DNA of 64,000 bases, from positions 1,178,001 through 1,242,000 of the forward strand of contig CP063848.1 in assembly GCA_015277795.1 (NCBI GenBank). The letters run 5' to 3'. How positions within the stretch are numbered: position 1 is the stretch's first letter; each line of letters begins with the position of its first letter. The stretch comes from Massilia sp. UMI-21. GTDB taxonomy: Bacteria; Pseudomonadota; Gammaproteobacteria; Burkholderiales; Burkholderiaceae_D. The translations under genes were made by a program, and so were the position numbers. Below, piece after piece: positions 48,306-58,361 of this stretch. The notes under the pieces are model-generated. The model ran no database searches. It worked only from the letters and a program-made list of their open reading frames with translations, and was not told the origin of the DNA.

Positions 48306-50345
48306 ATGCGCATCCACCACTTCGCTTCCGCCCTGGCGGCATCCTGCCTGCTGGCCCTGCCGGCCTGGGCCCAGCAGCGCATCGCCAGCGCCGCCTCTCC
48401 CGGCAATGTGCTCAGCGTGGAAGTCCAGCTCGACGGCATGGGCAAGCTGGCCTACGGCGTCAAGCGCCAGGGCAAAGAGATCATCGCTCCTTCGCGGCTC
48501 GGCTTCAACCTGGCCAATGCCCCCAAGCTCGACGGCGGCTTCAGCCTGCGCGCGCAGGGCGTGAGCGAGCATGACAGCACCTGGGAGCAGCCCTGGGGCG
48601 AGCGCCGCTTCGTGCGCAACCGCTACCGCGAGCTGCGCGTGGACCTCGAACAGAAGAACCGCGCCGGGCGCCGGCTGGCGGTGGTGTTCCGCCTCTACGA
48701 CGACGGCATCGGTTTTCGCTACGAATTCCCGGAGCAGCCGCAACTGCGCGTGGCCGAGATCACGGATGAACTGACCGAATTCACGGTGGCCCAGCCGGCC
48801 ACCGCCTGGTGGATCCCGGCCGGAGAGTTGCCCGGACTGGAGGAAGAGGTCCGCAAGGCGCCGCTCGGGGAGATCGGCATCGCCAACACGCCGCTCACGC
48901 TACGCCTGGAGGACGGCACCCACATCGCCCTGCACGAAGCGGCGCTGGTCGACTATGCCAGCATGTGGCTGCGCAAGGTCGAGGGCCGGAAGCTGCGCGC
49001 CATGCTGGCGCCGTCGCCGAGCGGCCCGGCCGTGGTGCGCCAGGGCGCGTTCAGCACGCCATGGCGCACGCTGCAGATAGCAAGCGATGCGGCGGGGCTG
49101 TACATGTCGGACCTGGTGCTCAACCTGAACGAGCCGAACAAGCTCGGCGACGTGAGCTGGGTGAAGCCCTCGAAGTTCGTCGGCGTCTGGTGGCAGATGC
49201 ACCTGAACAGCGGTTCCTGGGCCGCCGGCCCGAAGCATGCGGCCACCACCGCCAACACGAAGAAATACATCGACTTCGCCGCGCAGAACGGTTTCCGCGG
49301 TGTGCTGGTCGAAGGCTGGAACAAGGGCTGGGAAAGCGACTGGGGCCACGGCGGCGCCGATTTCAGCTTCACCCAGCCCTACCCGGACTTCGACCTGCCC
49401 GGCCTGGCCGCCTATGCGAAGGCCAAGGGCGTGCGCCTGATCGGACACCACGAGACCGGCGCCAATATCGTCGCCTACGAACGGCAGATGGATGCGGCGT
49501 ACAAGTTGTATGCGAAGCTGGGCGTGGACAGCATCAAGTCCGGCTACGTGCACGAAGCGGGCAGCGCGCTGTTCACGGGCCGCGACGGCAAGCCGCGTTA
49601 CGGCCATTACGACTCGCAGGAGGGCGTGAACCACTTCCTGAAGGCCGTCACCGAGGCGGCGAAGTACAAGCTGTCGATCGACACCCACGAGCCGGTGAAG
49701 GACACTGGCCTGCGCCGTACCTACCCCAACTGGCTGACGCGCGAAGGCGCGCGCGGGGTCGAGTACAACGCCTGGGGCAGTCCGCCCAACAGCGTCGACC
49801 ACGAGGCCAAGCTGGTGTTCACGCGCATGCTGAGCGGCCCGATGGACTACACCCCGGGCGTCCTGAGCCTGGTGGGCGCGGACGGCAAGGCCTTCAACTC
49901 GACCCAGGCCAAGCAGCTGGCGAACTTCGTCGTCATCTACTCGCCGATCCAGATGGCGGCCGACCTGCCCGAAAACTACGCGACGTACCCGGCCGCCTTC
50001 AAGTTCATCCGCGATGTCCCGACCGACTGGCAGGACACGCGCGTGATCAACGGCGAAGTGGGCTTGTTTGCGACCATCGCCCGCAAGGACCGCGGCAGCG
50101 AGGACTGGTACGTGGGCGCCGTCACCGACGGCGAAGCGCGTACCTTGCCGCTGCCGCTGGGCTTCCTCGACAAAGGCAGGCGCTATCTCGCCGAGATCTA
50201 CCGTGACGGCGACGCGGCCGACTACCGCAGCGAACGCCGCTTCGACCTGGTGACGGAGACCAGGCTCGTCACCGCGGCGGATACCCTGCAACTGCGCCTG
50301 GCGCCGGGCGGTGGGCAAGCCATCCGCTTCACGCCGCAGCCCTGA
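48306..50345 (+). CDS. Glycoside hydrolase family 97 protein (alpha-glucosidase-like)
   Basis: A 679-residue exported glycosidase with a signal peptide cleaved after AWA (about residue 22). The GH97 layout is clear: an N-terminal beta-sandwich to about 280, a TIM barrel with 'VLVEGWNKGWESDW', 'GVRLIGHHETG', 'SIKSGYVHEAG', 'SIDTHEPVKDTGLRRTYPN' and 'EYNAWGSPPNSVDHE', then a C-terminal beta domain. Candidate catalytic glutamates lie in the last three. Gly rather than Asp in 'SIKSGYV' fits the inverting SusB-like subgroup. AAGGAG precedes the ATG at 48306. It probably acts on maltooligosaccharides in the periplasm. Confidence 0.92.
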   Translation: MRIHHFASALAASCLLALPAWAQQRIASAASPGNVLSVEVQLDGMGKLAYGVKRQGKEIIAPSRLGFNLANAPKLDGGFSLRAQGVSEHDSTWEQPWGERRFVRNRYRELRVDLEQKNRAGRRLAVVFRLYDDGIGFRYEFPEQPQLRVAEITDELTEFTVAQPATAWWIPAGELPGLEEEVRKAPLGEIGIANTPLTLRLEDGTHIALHEAALVDYASMWLRKVEGRKLRAMLAPSPSGPAVVRQGAFSTPWRTLQIASDAAGLYMSDLVLNLNEPNKLGDVSWVKPSKFVGVWWQMHLNSGSWAAGPKHAATTANTKKYIDFAAQNGFRGVLVEGWNKGWESDWGHGGADFSFTQPYPDFDLPGLAAYAKAKGVRLIGHHETGANIVAYERQMDAAYKLYAKLGVDSIKSGYVHEAGSALFTGRDGKPRYGHYDSQEGVNHFLKAVTEAAKYKLSIDTHEPVKDTGLRRTYPNWLTREGARGVEYNAWGSPPNSVDHEAKLVFTRMLSGPMDYTPGVLSLVGADGKAFNSTQAKQLANFVVIYSPIQMAADLPENYATYPAAFKFIRDVPTDWQDTRVINGEVGLFATIARKDRGSEDWYVGAVTDGEARTLPLPLGFLDKGRRYLAEIYRDGDAADYRSERRFDLVTETRLVTAADTLQLRLAPGGGQAIRFTPQP

Positions 50346-50350
50346 ACGCG

Positions 50351-50450
50351 TAGGGTGGCCGGCCCTGCCGGCCGCGCGTTCAAATCACGCATGCTCCGTG
50401 ACCGATCAAATCGGAGGTGAACGCGCGGTCGGGAGAACCCGACCACCCTA
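50351..50450. repeat. Dispersed palindromic repeat, copy C
   Basis: The left half has TAGGGTGG, a CCGGC-CCT-GCCGG hairpin and CGCGCGTTCAA. The right half has TGAACGCGCGG, a TCGGG-AGA-ACCCGA hairpin and CCACCCTA. Hairpin arms differ from copies A and B but stay paired. It lies between convergent GH97 and glutathione peroxidase genes. Confidence 0.85.
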
Positions 50451-50467
50451 CAACTGCGAGCGTTCGC

Positions 50468-50950
<483 letters not shown>

Positions 50951-51106
50951 GTTCTTCGTCCTGTTCTGAAAACCAAAAGTGTATGTCATTGCGGCGCAAG
51001 GCGTATGCATGCGTCAATCGCTCAAGTCTTTGCTTGTTATCTTTTGTTACAAACGTCAAGAAGCGGGCATGCGACAATCCCTCGCCTATACTGCCGAGCC
51101 GCTTCC

Positions 51107-53431
51107 ATGCCTACCACTTCCCACTTCGCACACATTTCCCGTCACCCGCGCCGTACCCTGATCGCGCAACTCGTCGCGGGCACCCTGCTGCTACCCGTCG
51201 CAGCGAGCGCCCAGCAGGCCCCGGCGACGCCGGTGCCGGTGCCGGCGCAGGCGCAGGCGAAGCAGGATGCCGCCAAGCCCGTCACGGCACAGGCACAGGC
51301 TCCCGCTGCGGCGCCGGCGCCGGCCGCGCCGGCCGTCGAGTCGACCGTCACCGTTACCGCGACCCGCACCCAGAACCGCATCGACCGCCAGACCTATGAC
51401 GTCAAGGCCGATCCGGCAACCTCGAACGACACCGTGGCCGATACCCTGAACAAGGTGCCCTCGGTCGGCGTCGACGCCGACGGCAACGTCACGCTGCGCG
51501 GCCGCAGCAACGTGCAGATCCTGGTGGACGGCAAGCCCTCCGCGATGATGCAGGGCGATAACCGCGCCGCCGCGCTGAACGCGCTGCCGGCCGCCGACCT
51601 GGAATCGGTGGAGGTCATCAACAATCCTGGCGCGCAGTTCGGCAACGAAGGCGGCGGCGGGCCGGTCATCAACCTGGTGATGCGGCGCGAACGCAGCCCC
51701 GGCGGCTTCGCCGTGCTGAACGCGAACGTCGGCACCGAGGGCCGCTACAACACTTCCGCCTTCGGCAGCTACACCGAAGGGCGCTACAGCGTGCAGGGCA
51801 GCCTGTTCCGGCGCCAGGACAAGCGCGAGTCGAGCGGCGAGACCGTGCGCGAGCGCATCGACCCGGCAACCGGCGCGATCGCGCGCAGCACCCAGGACTC
51901 GAACGGCGTGAACCGCAACGAGGCCACCGGATTCAACGGCGGCCTGACCTACAACCTGGGCGACAAGGACGTGCTCGGCGCCACGCTGAATTATTCGCAG
52001 AACGAGAACGATGCCGAATCGACCGAGCGCTATCGCAACACCAATGCGGCCGGCATCGTCGACAACGAATACCTGCGCACCAGCCTGCGCGATACGAAGA
52101 ACCGCAACTACGGACTGGGCGCCCGCCTGGACCACAAGGGCGACGCACCCGGCGAGACCTTCAAGGTGGACCTGCGCGTATCGGGCAGCGACAGCGACAA
52201 CGCGGCCAACTACGCCAGCGTCTACACCGTGCGCCCAGCGAGCGCCAGTGCGCCCGGTAGCCGCCAGCAGGGCGACAACCAGACCCGCATCGTCGACTTC
52301 ACCGGCGACTACGAGTTGCCGGGCGAGCACGGCGTGTGGAAGGCCGGCTACAAGGTGGCGCGCAACAGCAATGTGTTCGACAACGCCTACTTCGACATCG
52401 ACCCATGCTGCGGCACCGAGCGCCCCAACACCACCCGTACCAACCGCTTCGAGCTGACCGACATGACCTACGCGCTGTACGGCAGCTACCAATGGCGCGT
52501 GAACGACAAATGGGGGGTACTGGGCGGCCTGCGCGCCGAATACGCGGACCTCGACATGAACCAGGTCACCACCGGCCAGCGCGCCGGCAACCACTATTTC
52601 GACGCGATCCCGAGCGCCTTCGTGACCTATGGCCTGTCCGACGAGACCACGCTGCGCCTGAGCTACGCGCACCGCATCCGCCGTCCCGGCGCGGGCGACC
52701 TGAATCCCTTCGTCGTCTATCGCGACGAGCAGAATATCTCGTCGGGCAATCCGAACCTGCAGCCGGCCAGTTCCGATTCGCTGGAACTGGGCGTCGAGAC
52801 CAAGCTGGGCAAGGTGGACACCAACGTGCGCCTGTACCTGCGCCATGAGAGCGACCTGATCAACGAGCGCCGCATCCTGCTGGCCAACGACGTGCTGCTG
52901 ACCACGCGCGAGAACGCCGGCAGCAGCCGTTCCGGCGGCCTCGAATTCAACTTCAGCGGCCGCGCCACCCAGCAGCTGATGATCAACGTGAACGGCAATA
53001 TCGGCTATGCCGAGCAGACCGTGCTGGGCAGCGTGCTGGACGACAAGCGCAGCGCGACCTCGGTCAGCGGCCGGGCACGCTTGATGTACCAGATGAACCC
53101 GGCGAACAGTTTCATGCTGATGCTCAATGCCCAGGGCAAGACCCTGTTCGGCGAAGGCTACCGCGAGCCGAGCTACACGGCCAACCTGAACTACCGCCGC
53201 ATGCTCACGCCGGCATTGAGCCTGACCGTCAACATCAACGACCTGTTCGATTCGCAGAAAATGGAATCGATCACCGAGACCGAGCGCCTGCGCGAGTACA
53301 GTACCCGCCGCTTCGGCGGACGCATGGCCTACGTCGGCCTGTCCTACCGCTTCGGCAGCTTCGGCAATGCCGGCGGCCAGCGCCGCCCGATGATGTTCGG
53401 CGGTCCCGGCGGGCCGCGCGGTCCGGGCTGA
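51107..53431 (+). CDS. TonB-dependent/outer-membrane beta-barrel receptor
   Basis: A 774-residue outer-membrane protein. A signal peptide (about 1-36, ending ASAQQ) is followed by a 40-residue Ala/Pro/Gln-rich linker. A plug domain comes next ('DTLNKVPSVGVDADGNVTL', 'SNVQILVDGKPSA', 'ESVEVINNPGAQFGNEGGG'), then a large barrel. This is the outer-membrane beta-barrel family type with no recognisable TonB box. The last strand ends YRFGSF, but a Gly/Pro-rich tail of about 22 residues (GGPGGPRGPG end) follows. Substrate is unknown. The frame is open far upstream, but MPTTSHF at 51107 is the sensible start. Confidence 0.88.
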   Translation: MPTTSHFAHISRHPRRTLIAQLVAGTLLLPVAASAQQAPATPVPVPAQAQAKQDAAKPVTAQAQAPAAAPAPAAPAVESTVTVTATRTQNRIDRQTYDVKADPATSNDTVADTLNKVPSVGVDADGNVTLRGRSNVQILVDGKPSAMMQGDNRAAALNALPAADLESVEVINNPGAQFGNEGGGGPVINLVMRRERSPGGFAVLNANVGTEGRYNTSAFGSYTEGRYSVQGSLFRRQDKRESSGETVRERIDPATGAIARSTQDSNGVNRNEATGFNGGLTYNLGDKDVLGATLNYSQNENDAESTERYRNTNAAGIVDNEYLRTSLRDTKNRNYGLGARLDHKGDAPGETFKVDLRVSGSDSDNAANYASVYTVRPASASAPGSRQQGDNQTRIVDFTGDYELPGEHGVWKAGYKVARNSNVFDNAYFDIDPCCGTERPNTTRTNRFELTDMTYALYGSYQWRVNDKWGVLGGLRAEYADLDMNQVTTGQRAGNHYFDAIPSAFVTYGLSDETTLRLSYAHRIRRPGAGDLNPFVVYRDEQNISSGNPNLQPASSDSLELGVETKLGKVDTNVRLYLRHESDLINERRILLANDVLLTTRENAGSSRSGGLEFNFSGRATQQLMINVNGNIGYAEQTVLGSVLDDKRSATSVSGRARLMYQMNPANSFMLMLNAQGKTLFGEGYREPSYTANLNYRRMLTPALSLTVNINDLFDSQKMESITETERLREYSTRRFGGRMAYVGLSYRFGSFGNAGGQRRPMMFGGPGGPRGPG

Positions 53432-53448
53432 GCGTTCCCAGCCCTCGC

Positions 53449-54135
53449 ATGACCCGCCAGAGCGCTACCTTCAGCAGCGAGGCGCCCGGCCGCGCCGCGA
53501 TCGAACACGCCATCGCGTCCGGGCACCTGCTGGTGTTCGAGCACTGCGCGCTGGCCGGCGCCGACCTGTCCCGGCTCGACCTGCAGGACAGCGTCTTCCA
53601 TCACTGCGACCTGTTTGAAACCTCGTTCCATGCGGCGAAGCTGGCGCGCACGCGCTGGCAGCGCTGCCGCGGCGCGCATGCCGACTTCGAGTCGGGCGAG
53701 CTGGTCGACGCCGTCTTCGCCTCCTGCGACCTCAACAACAGCAGCTGGCGCCGCGCGCGCCTGGCCTCGGCGTCCTTCCACGGCTGCAAGCTGACCGGCG
53801 CCCGGTTCGAGGACACCAGCCACCTGGCCTTGCACTTCGAGGATACGCTGCTGGTGGGCGCCGACCTGCGCCGCATGTCGTTTCGCAAGGCGCTGCTGAA
53901 AGGGCTGGATTTCGCCGATGCCGATCTGTCGGGCTGCGATTTCCGCGAAGCCGTGTTCGAAGGCGGGAGCCTGCGCGACGCGCACATCCGGGACACCCGT
54001 TTCGATGGGGCGGACCTGCGCGAGGTGGATCTTGGGGGATTGAAACTGCTGAACGCGAAGCAGTTTCTTGGTGCGACCATCTCGGTGCGCCAGGCGGCCG
54101 AGATGGTGCGGGAGATGGGGCTGAACGTGGCGTAG
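53449..54135 (+). CDS. Pentapeptide-repeat protein
   Basis: A 228-residue cytoplasmic protein made largely of pentapeptide repeats (A[D/N]LxX pattern: AGADLSRLDLQ, DLFETSF, AKLARTRW, ADADLSGCDFREAVF, GADLREVDL), predicting a right-handed quadrilateral beta-helix like Qnr or MfpA. A short helical tail (SVRQAAEMVREMG) could mediate dimerisation. Chromosomal relatives sometimes protect DNA gyrase, but most have no known role. It lies 17 bases after the receptor gene and may be co-transcribed with it. It is convergent with the chemoreceptor gene. Confidence 0.88.
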   Translation: MTRQSATFSSEAPGRAAIEHAIASGHLLVFEHCALAGADLSRLDLQDSVFHHCDLFETSFHAAKLARTRWQRCRGAHADFESGELVDAVFASCDLNNSSWRRARLASASFHGCKLTGARFEDTSHLALHFEDTLLVGADLRRMSFRKALLKGLDFADADLSGCDFREAVFEGGSLRDAHIRDTRFDGADLREVDLGGLKLLNAKQFLGATISVRQAAEMVREMGLNVA

Positions 54136-54156
54136 GAAGGCGGCCCGGTGTCGCGG

Positions 54157-55854
54157 CTAGAAGCTTTCCCACTCCTCCTGGGGTACGGCGGCAACGCGCT
54201 GCGCAGGGCGGGCCGCCGGTGCGGGCCTGGCAGGTGCGGCCAGGCGCGAGGCAGGCTTGCCGCGCACGGCAGGGGCGGCGATGGCGGCCGCCTGTGCGTC
54301 CAGCTTGAACACCGACACCAGCTGGGCCAGCTTGCCCGCCTGGCCCTGCAGCGACTCGGCCGCGGCCGCCGCTTCTTCCACCAGCGAGGCGTTCTGCTGG
54401 GTCACCTGGTCCATCTGGCTGATGGCCGTGTTGATCTGCTCGATGCCCGAGGTTTGTTCCACGCTGGCCGAGCTGATCTCACCCATGATGTCGGTCACGC
54501 GGCGCACGCTGGCGACGATCTCGTCCATCGTGCTGCCGGCCTGGTCGACCAGCCGGGCGCCGGCATCGACCTTGCTTACCGAGTCGCCGATCAGCTGCTT
54601 GATTTCCTTGGCCGCGGCGGCGGAGCGCTGGGCCAGGGTGCGCACTTCCGAGGCCACCACGGCGAAGCCACGGCCCTGCTCGCCGGCACGGGCTGCTTCG
54701 ACGGCGGCATTCAGCGCCAGGATGTTGGTCTGGAAAGCGATGCTGTCGATGACGCCGATGATGTCGACAATCTTCTTCGACGAATCGTTAATGGAGGCCA
54801 TGGTGTCGACCACTTGCGACACCACCATGCCGCCGCGCGCCGCCACTTCCGAGGCCGAGGTGGCCAGCCCGTTGGCCTGGCGTGCATTGTCGGCGTTCTG
54901 CTGGACGGTCGAGGTCAGCTCTTCCATCGACGATGCGGTTTCCTCGAGCGAGCTGGCCTGCTCTTCGGTGCGCGAGGACAGGTCGAGGTTGCCGCTGGCG
55001 ATCTGGCTGGACGCGGAAGCGATGGCATCGGTCCCGCTGCGCACTTCGCCGACGATCCTGGCCAGGCTGTCGCGCATGCTGCGCATGGCGTACAGCATGC
55101 TGGTGTCGTCGCCCCGGCGCAGCACCACGTCGACGCTCAGGTCGCCCGCGGCGATGCGGCCGGCGATCTCGCCGGCATAGGCCGGCTCGCCGCCCAGCTG
55201 GCGCGTCAGGCTGCGGGTGATCAGCACGCCGAGGCCGACGCCGGCGGCGGCGCTGCCCAGCACCAGCATCAGCATCAGCGTACGGCTGGTTTCATACAGC
55301 ACGGTCGCTTCGCTGGCGGCGGTGCGGGCATTCTCTTCTTTCTGGCGGGTGAGATCGGTCAGGCGTTTGTCGAGATCATTGGCCACCGGTGCCATGGTAC
55401 CGAACACGTAGTCGACCGAACTGCGGGTCTCCTGCAGCGTATCGGCTTTCGCCAGCCTGCTTGCCTCGACGATGTGCGCTTCGTAGCTGCGCACGCGCTG
55501 GTCGAGCTCGGCGAACATGCGCTTGCCGGCCTCGGTGAAAAACAGCGGCCGCGCCTTGTCGAGGTTCTGTTTCAGCTGCGCGTGCGCGGTTTCGACGCCG
55601 GCAAACGCAGCCTGGCGGTCCGCGTCGGTCGAGGCGAGCAGCGCGTTGCGCAGGGCGCGGCCGACATAGACCAGGTTGATGTTGGCTTCCTTCACGTAGG
55701 AGATGCCGAGCAGCTGGCGTTCGTACAGCAAGTCGTTGGCATCGTTAATGCGCGACATGTTGAAGATGCCGATGCCGGCCACGGCGGCGCCGAGCAGGGC
55801 CAGGGCCAGGAAACCGGTGATCAGGCGGGTGCCGACCTTCATTCGATTGAACAT
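54157..55854 (-). CDS. Methyl-accepting chemotaxis protein with CheR/CheB-binding tail
   Basis: A 565-residue chemoreceptor. Helix 1 (about 10-32) and helix 2 (about 190-212) flank a periplasmic four-helix-bundle domain of about 155 residues. HAMP follows (about 213-270). The cytoplasmic signalling domain has the hairpin tip (about 370-420, '[20 protein letters not shown]' upstream of [16 protein letters not shown]). After an Ala/Pro linker the protein ends in EEWESF, matching the xWxxF tether for CheR and CheB. MFNRMK at 55854 or MKVGTRL at 55842 can start it. Ligand is unknown. Confidence 0.93.
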   Translation of the reverse strand: MFNRMKVGTRLITGFLALALLGAAVAGIGIFNMSRINDANDLLYERQLLGISYVKEANINLVYVGRALRNALLASTDADRQAAFAGVETAHAQLKQNLDKARPLFFTEAGKRMFAELDQRVRSYEAHIVEASRLAKADTLQETRSSVDYVFGTMAPVANDLDKRLTDLTRQKEENARTAASEATVLYETSRTLMLMLVLGSAAAGVGLGVLITRSLTRQLGGEPAYAGEIAGRIAAGDLSVDVVLRRGDDTSMLYAMRSMRDSLARIVGEVRSGTDAIASASSQIASGNLDLSSRTEEQASSLEETASSMEELTSTVQQNADNARQANGLATSASEVAARGGMVVSQVVDTMASINDSSKKIVDIIGVIDSIAFQTNILALNAAVEAARAGEQGRGFAVVASEVRTLAQRSAAAAKEIKQLIGDSVSKVDAGARLVDQAGSTMDEIVASVRRVTDIMGEISSASVEQTSGIEQINTAISQMDQVTQQNASLVEEAAAAAESLQGQAGKLAQLVSVFKLDAQAAAIAAPAVRGKPASRLAAPARPAPAARPAQRVAAVPQEEWESF

Positions 55855-56159
55855 GGGAGAGTCCGGGTAGCAGGTTAAGGGTTGAGCGGCCGGGTTGAGC
55901 GGCGAGGGGGCTGAGCCAGCGCTACAGCCACACCATATCAGCGCCCGGAAATAGTTCCAAGGGGCAATATATTTACCCCTGGCCCAATGTTTTGTCTGGT
56001 GATGATGGCTGTGCTGCACAAAGCCGCGCTGTATGGACGATTTCGGCCATTTCCGATGAATACAGAAGGGTTTGTGCTGAACAAAAAGTCAGGCCCAAGC
56101 GTGGCATCGACGCCTTGCTGTCGCATCGCTGCAACAGCCGGCATCGGCCGTTCGCGCCA
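55855..56159. other. Intergenic region upstream of the chemoreceptor
   Basis: This 305-base gap should hold the chemoreceptor promoter on the minus strand. I looked for a sigma-28 flagellar promoter and found only a partial GCCGAAAT with no matching upstream TAAA. A GGGG/CCCC-bounded AT-rich segment (about 55961-55979) is the only structure seen. No gene is apparent. Confidence 0.4.
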
Positions 56160-57113
56160 TCAGGAACGGCTGCGGCGCGCTACTTCCACGGAAGGATGGG
56201 CCAGCCGCCAGCGGCGCAGGGCCGGCTCGATGGCATCGAGGCTGTCGAATGTTTCAATGCCCGGCAGCAGCGTGCCGGCGGCGCGCATGCCTTCTCCGCC
56301 TACCCACAAGGCGGTTGAGGGGGGCAAGGCGGTACGCATTGCCGCCACCATGCGGACCATGTTCCTGCACGGGACATTGACGCTGAAGGACAAGGCGACG
56401 ATGTCGGCATCGCTTTCGATGGCCGCCGCGGCCACTTCCGGCGGCGGCGTATCGGCGCCAAGCTGGATGCAATGCATGCCCATCGAGGTCATCACCGCTT
56501 CGGCCATCAGGATGCCGAGCACATGGGCTTCTCCGGTGAGGGTCGCCATGACCACCCTGGGGCGGCTGTCGCCGGCCGCGCGCACCGCCGCCTGTTTCGC
56601 GTGCAGGCCCGCCGTGGCCAGTTGCGCAAACAGGTGTCCGTAGCGGGTGGGCAGCTCGCCGCGGCGCCAGGCCAGTCCGATCTCGATGGTCAATGGGGCG
56701 AGGAATTCGATGACGAAGCGGCGCAGGCCCAGGTCCAGCATCCGGTGCTGGAACAGCGCGTGCAGATCGGATAGCCGGTAATCGCGCAGCAGGTCGAAGA
56801 CAGGGCGGTAGTGCTCGGGAATGCCCGCGTGCGCATCCGGCTGAACGCCGGGATCGACCGGCTCGCATGCCGCCGCGCTGGAAAAGATTTTTCCTGGTCG
56901 GAGGCCCTGGTCGATCAGGCGCCGTACCGCATGCAGGCGTTCGACCTGGCCGGGCGGGTAGACCCGGTCGCCATGGCGGTCACGCAGGGGTTGTGGAAAG
57001 CCATAGCGCTTTTCCCACATCCGCAAGGTGGCCTGGCGGATGCCGGTTTGCAGCTCGACTTCGGTAATGGGAATCGCATCGCCGATGGCCGGCGGATCGT
57101 CCTGGATACTCAC
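56160..57113 (-). CDS. MerR-family regulator with B12-binding domain (CarH-like)
   Basis: A 317-residue transcription factor. An N-terminal MerR helix-turn-helix (PITEVELQTGIRQATLRMWE, residues 15-34) is joined to a four-helix B12-cap (about 100-180) and a Rossmann-type cobalamin domain with EAHVLG (Glu195, His197 lower ligand, Gly200). CarH photoreceptors carry W-x9-EH in the cap; here Trp149 and His160 are kept but the Glu is Gly159. It may therefore bind adenosylcobalamin but sense light differently or not at all. It lies downstream of pilU-pilT on the same strand, about 100 bases away. Confidence 0.9.
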   Translation of the reverse strand: MSIQDDPPAIGDAIPITEVELQTGIRQATLRMWEKRYGFPQPLRDRHGDRVYPPGQVERLHAVRRLIDQGLRPGKIFSSAAACEPVDPGVQPDAHAGIPEHYRPVFDLLRDYRLSDLHALFQHRMLDLGLRRFVIEFLAPLTIEIGLAWRRGELPTRYGHLFAQLATAGLHAKQAAVRAAGDSRPRVVMATLTGEAHVLGILMAEAVMTSMGMHCIQLGADTPPPEVAAAAIESDADIVALSFSVNVPCRNMVRMVAAMRTALPPSTALWVGGEGMRAAGTLLPGIETFDSLDAIEPALRRWRLAHPSVEVARRSRS

Positions 57114-57209
57114 GCTCGCAACTCTTTCCTCCGTGAACCCGCACCTTAACGCAAACGGGACCGCCCCGGCGCACGCCGTCGGTCCCGCCGGGGAGGTGCG
57201 GACGCGCGT

Positions 57210-58346
57210 TCAGACGATGCCGAGGTGGTCCATTCCGGTGGAGAAATCGCGGTTCTTCGCGTGCTTGCTGTTGAGCTTGATGTTCAGGCGCAGGTCGTTC
57301 ACCGAATCGGCGTTGCGCAGGGCGTCCTCGTACGAGATCTTGTCCGCCTCGTACAGGTCGAACAGGGCCTGGTCGAAGGTCTGCATGCCGAGTTCGCGCG
57401 ACTTCTTCATGATCTCCTTGATCTCGTGGACGTCGCCCTTGAAGATCAGGTCGGAGATCAAGGGGGAGTTCAGCAGGATCTCCATCGCCACCACGCGGCC
57501 CTTGGCTTCCTTCTTCGGGATCAGGCGCTGCGAGATCAGGCCCTTCATGTTGAGCGACAGGTCCATCAGCAGCTGCTGGCGGCGCTCTTCGGGGAAGAAG
57601 TTGATGATGCGGTCCAGGGCCTGGTTGGCGCTGTTGGCGTGCAGGGTGGCCAGGCACAGGTGGCCGGTCTCGGCGAAGGCGATCGCGTGCTCCATGGTCT
57701 CGCGGTCGCGGATCTCGCCGATCTGGATCACGTCCGGCGCCTGGCGCAGCGAGTTCTTCAGCGCCGCTTCGAAGCTGTCGGTATCGACCCCCACTTCGCG
57801 CTGGGTGATCACGCAGTTCCTGTGCGGGTGGACGAACTCGACCGGGTCTTCGATGGTGATGATGTGGCCGTAGCTGTGCTCGTTGCGGTAGCCGACCATC
57901 GCCGCCAGCGTGGTCGATTTGCCCGAGCCGGTGGCGCCGACCATGATGACCAGGCCGCGCTTGGTCATGATCACGTCCTTCAGGGTTTCCGGCAGCGCGA
58001 GGTCTTCGAATTTCGGGATGGTGGTGGTGATCACGCGCAGCACCATGCCGACGCAGCCCATCTGCATGAAGGCCGACACGCGGAAGCGTCCCAGGTCGCC
58101 CGGGCTGATGGCGAAGTTCGATTCCTTGCTCAGCTCGAATCCGGCGGCCTGCTTGTCGTTCATGATGGCGCGCGCCAGGTCGGCCGTGTGGTTGCCGCTG
58201 AGCGGCTGGTTCGAGACCGGCGTCATCTTGCCGTCGATCTTGATCGCCGGCGGGAAGCCGGCCGTGATGAACAGGTCCGAACCACCCTTGCTGGTCATCA
58301 GGCGCAGCAGGTCGAACATGAACTTGGATGCCTGGTCGCGTTCCAT
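57210..58346 (-). CDS. pilU: Type IV pilus retraction ATPase PilU
   Basis: Accessory retraction motor of 378 residues, acting with PilT at the base of type IV pili. It has the PilT-like N-terminal PAS-type domain, Walker A GATGSGKST (137-145), the Asp box 'TIEDPVEFVH', Walker B 'VIQIGEIRDRET' and a His box 'GHLCLATLHANSA'. The longer C-terminus ('HAKNRDFSTGMDHLGIV') and 'MVLRVITTTIP' distinguish PilU from PilT. It follows pilT by 15 bases. Confidence 0.94.
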   Translation of the reverse strand: MERDQASKFMFDLLRLMTSKGGSDLFITAGFPPAIKIDGKMTPVSNQPLSGNHTADLARAIMNDKQAAGFELSKESNFAISPGDLGRFRVSAFMQMGCVGMVLRVITTTIPKFEDLALPETLKDVIMTKRGLVIMVGATGSGKSTTLAAMVGYRNEHSYGHIITIEDPVEFVHPHRNCVITQREVGVDTDSFEAALKNSLRQAPDVIQIGEIRDRETMEHAIAFAETGHLCLATLHANSANQALDRIINFFPEERRQQLLMDLSLNMKGLISQRLIPKKEAKGRVVAMEILLNSPLISDLIFKGDVHEIKEIMKKSRELGMQTFDQALFDLYEADKISYEDALRNADSVNDLRLNIKLNSKHAKNRDFSTGMDHLGIV

Positions 58347-58361
58347 GGTGCGTTCTCCTGC

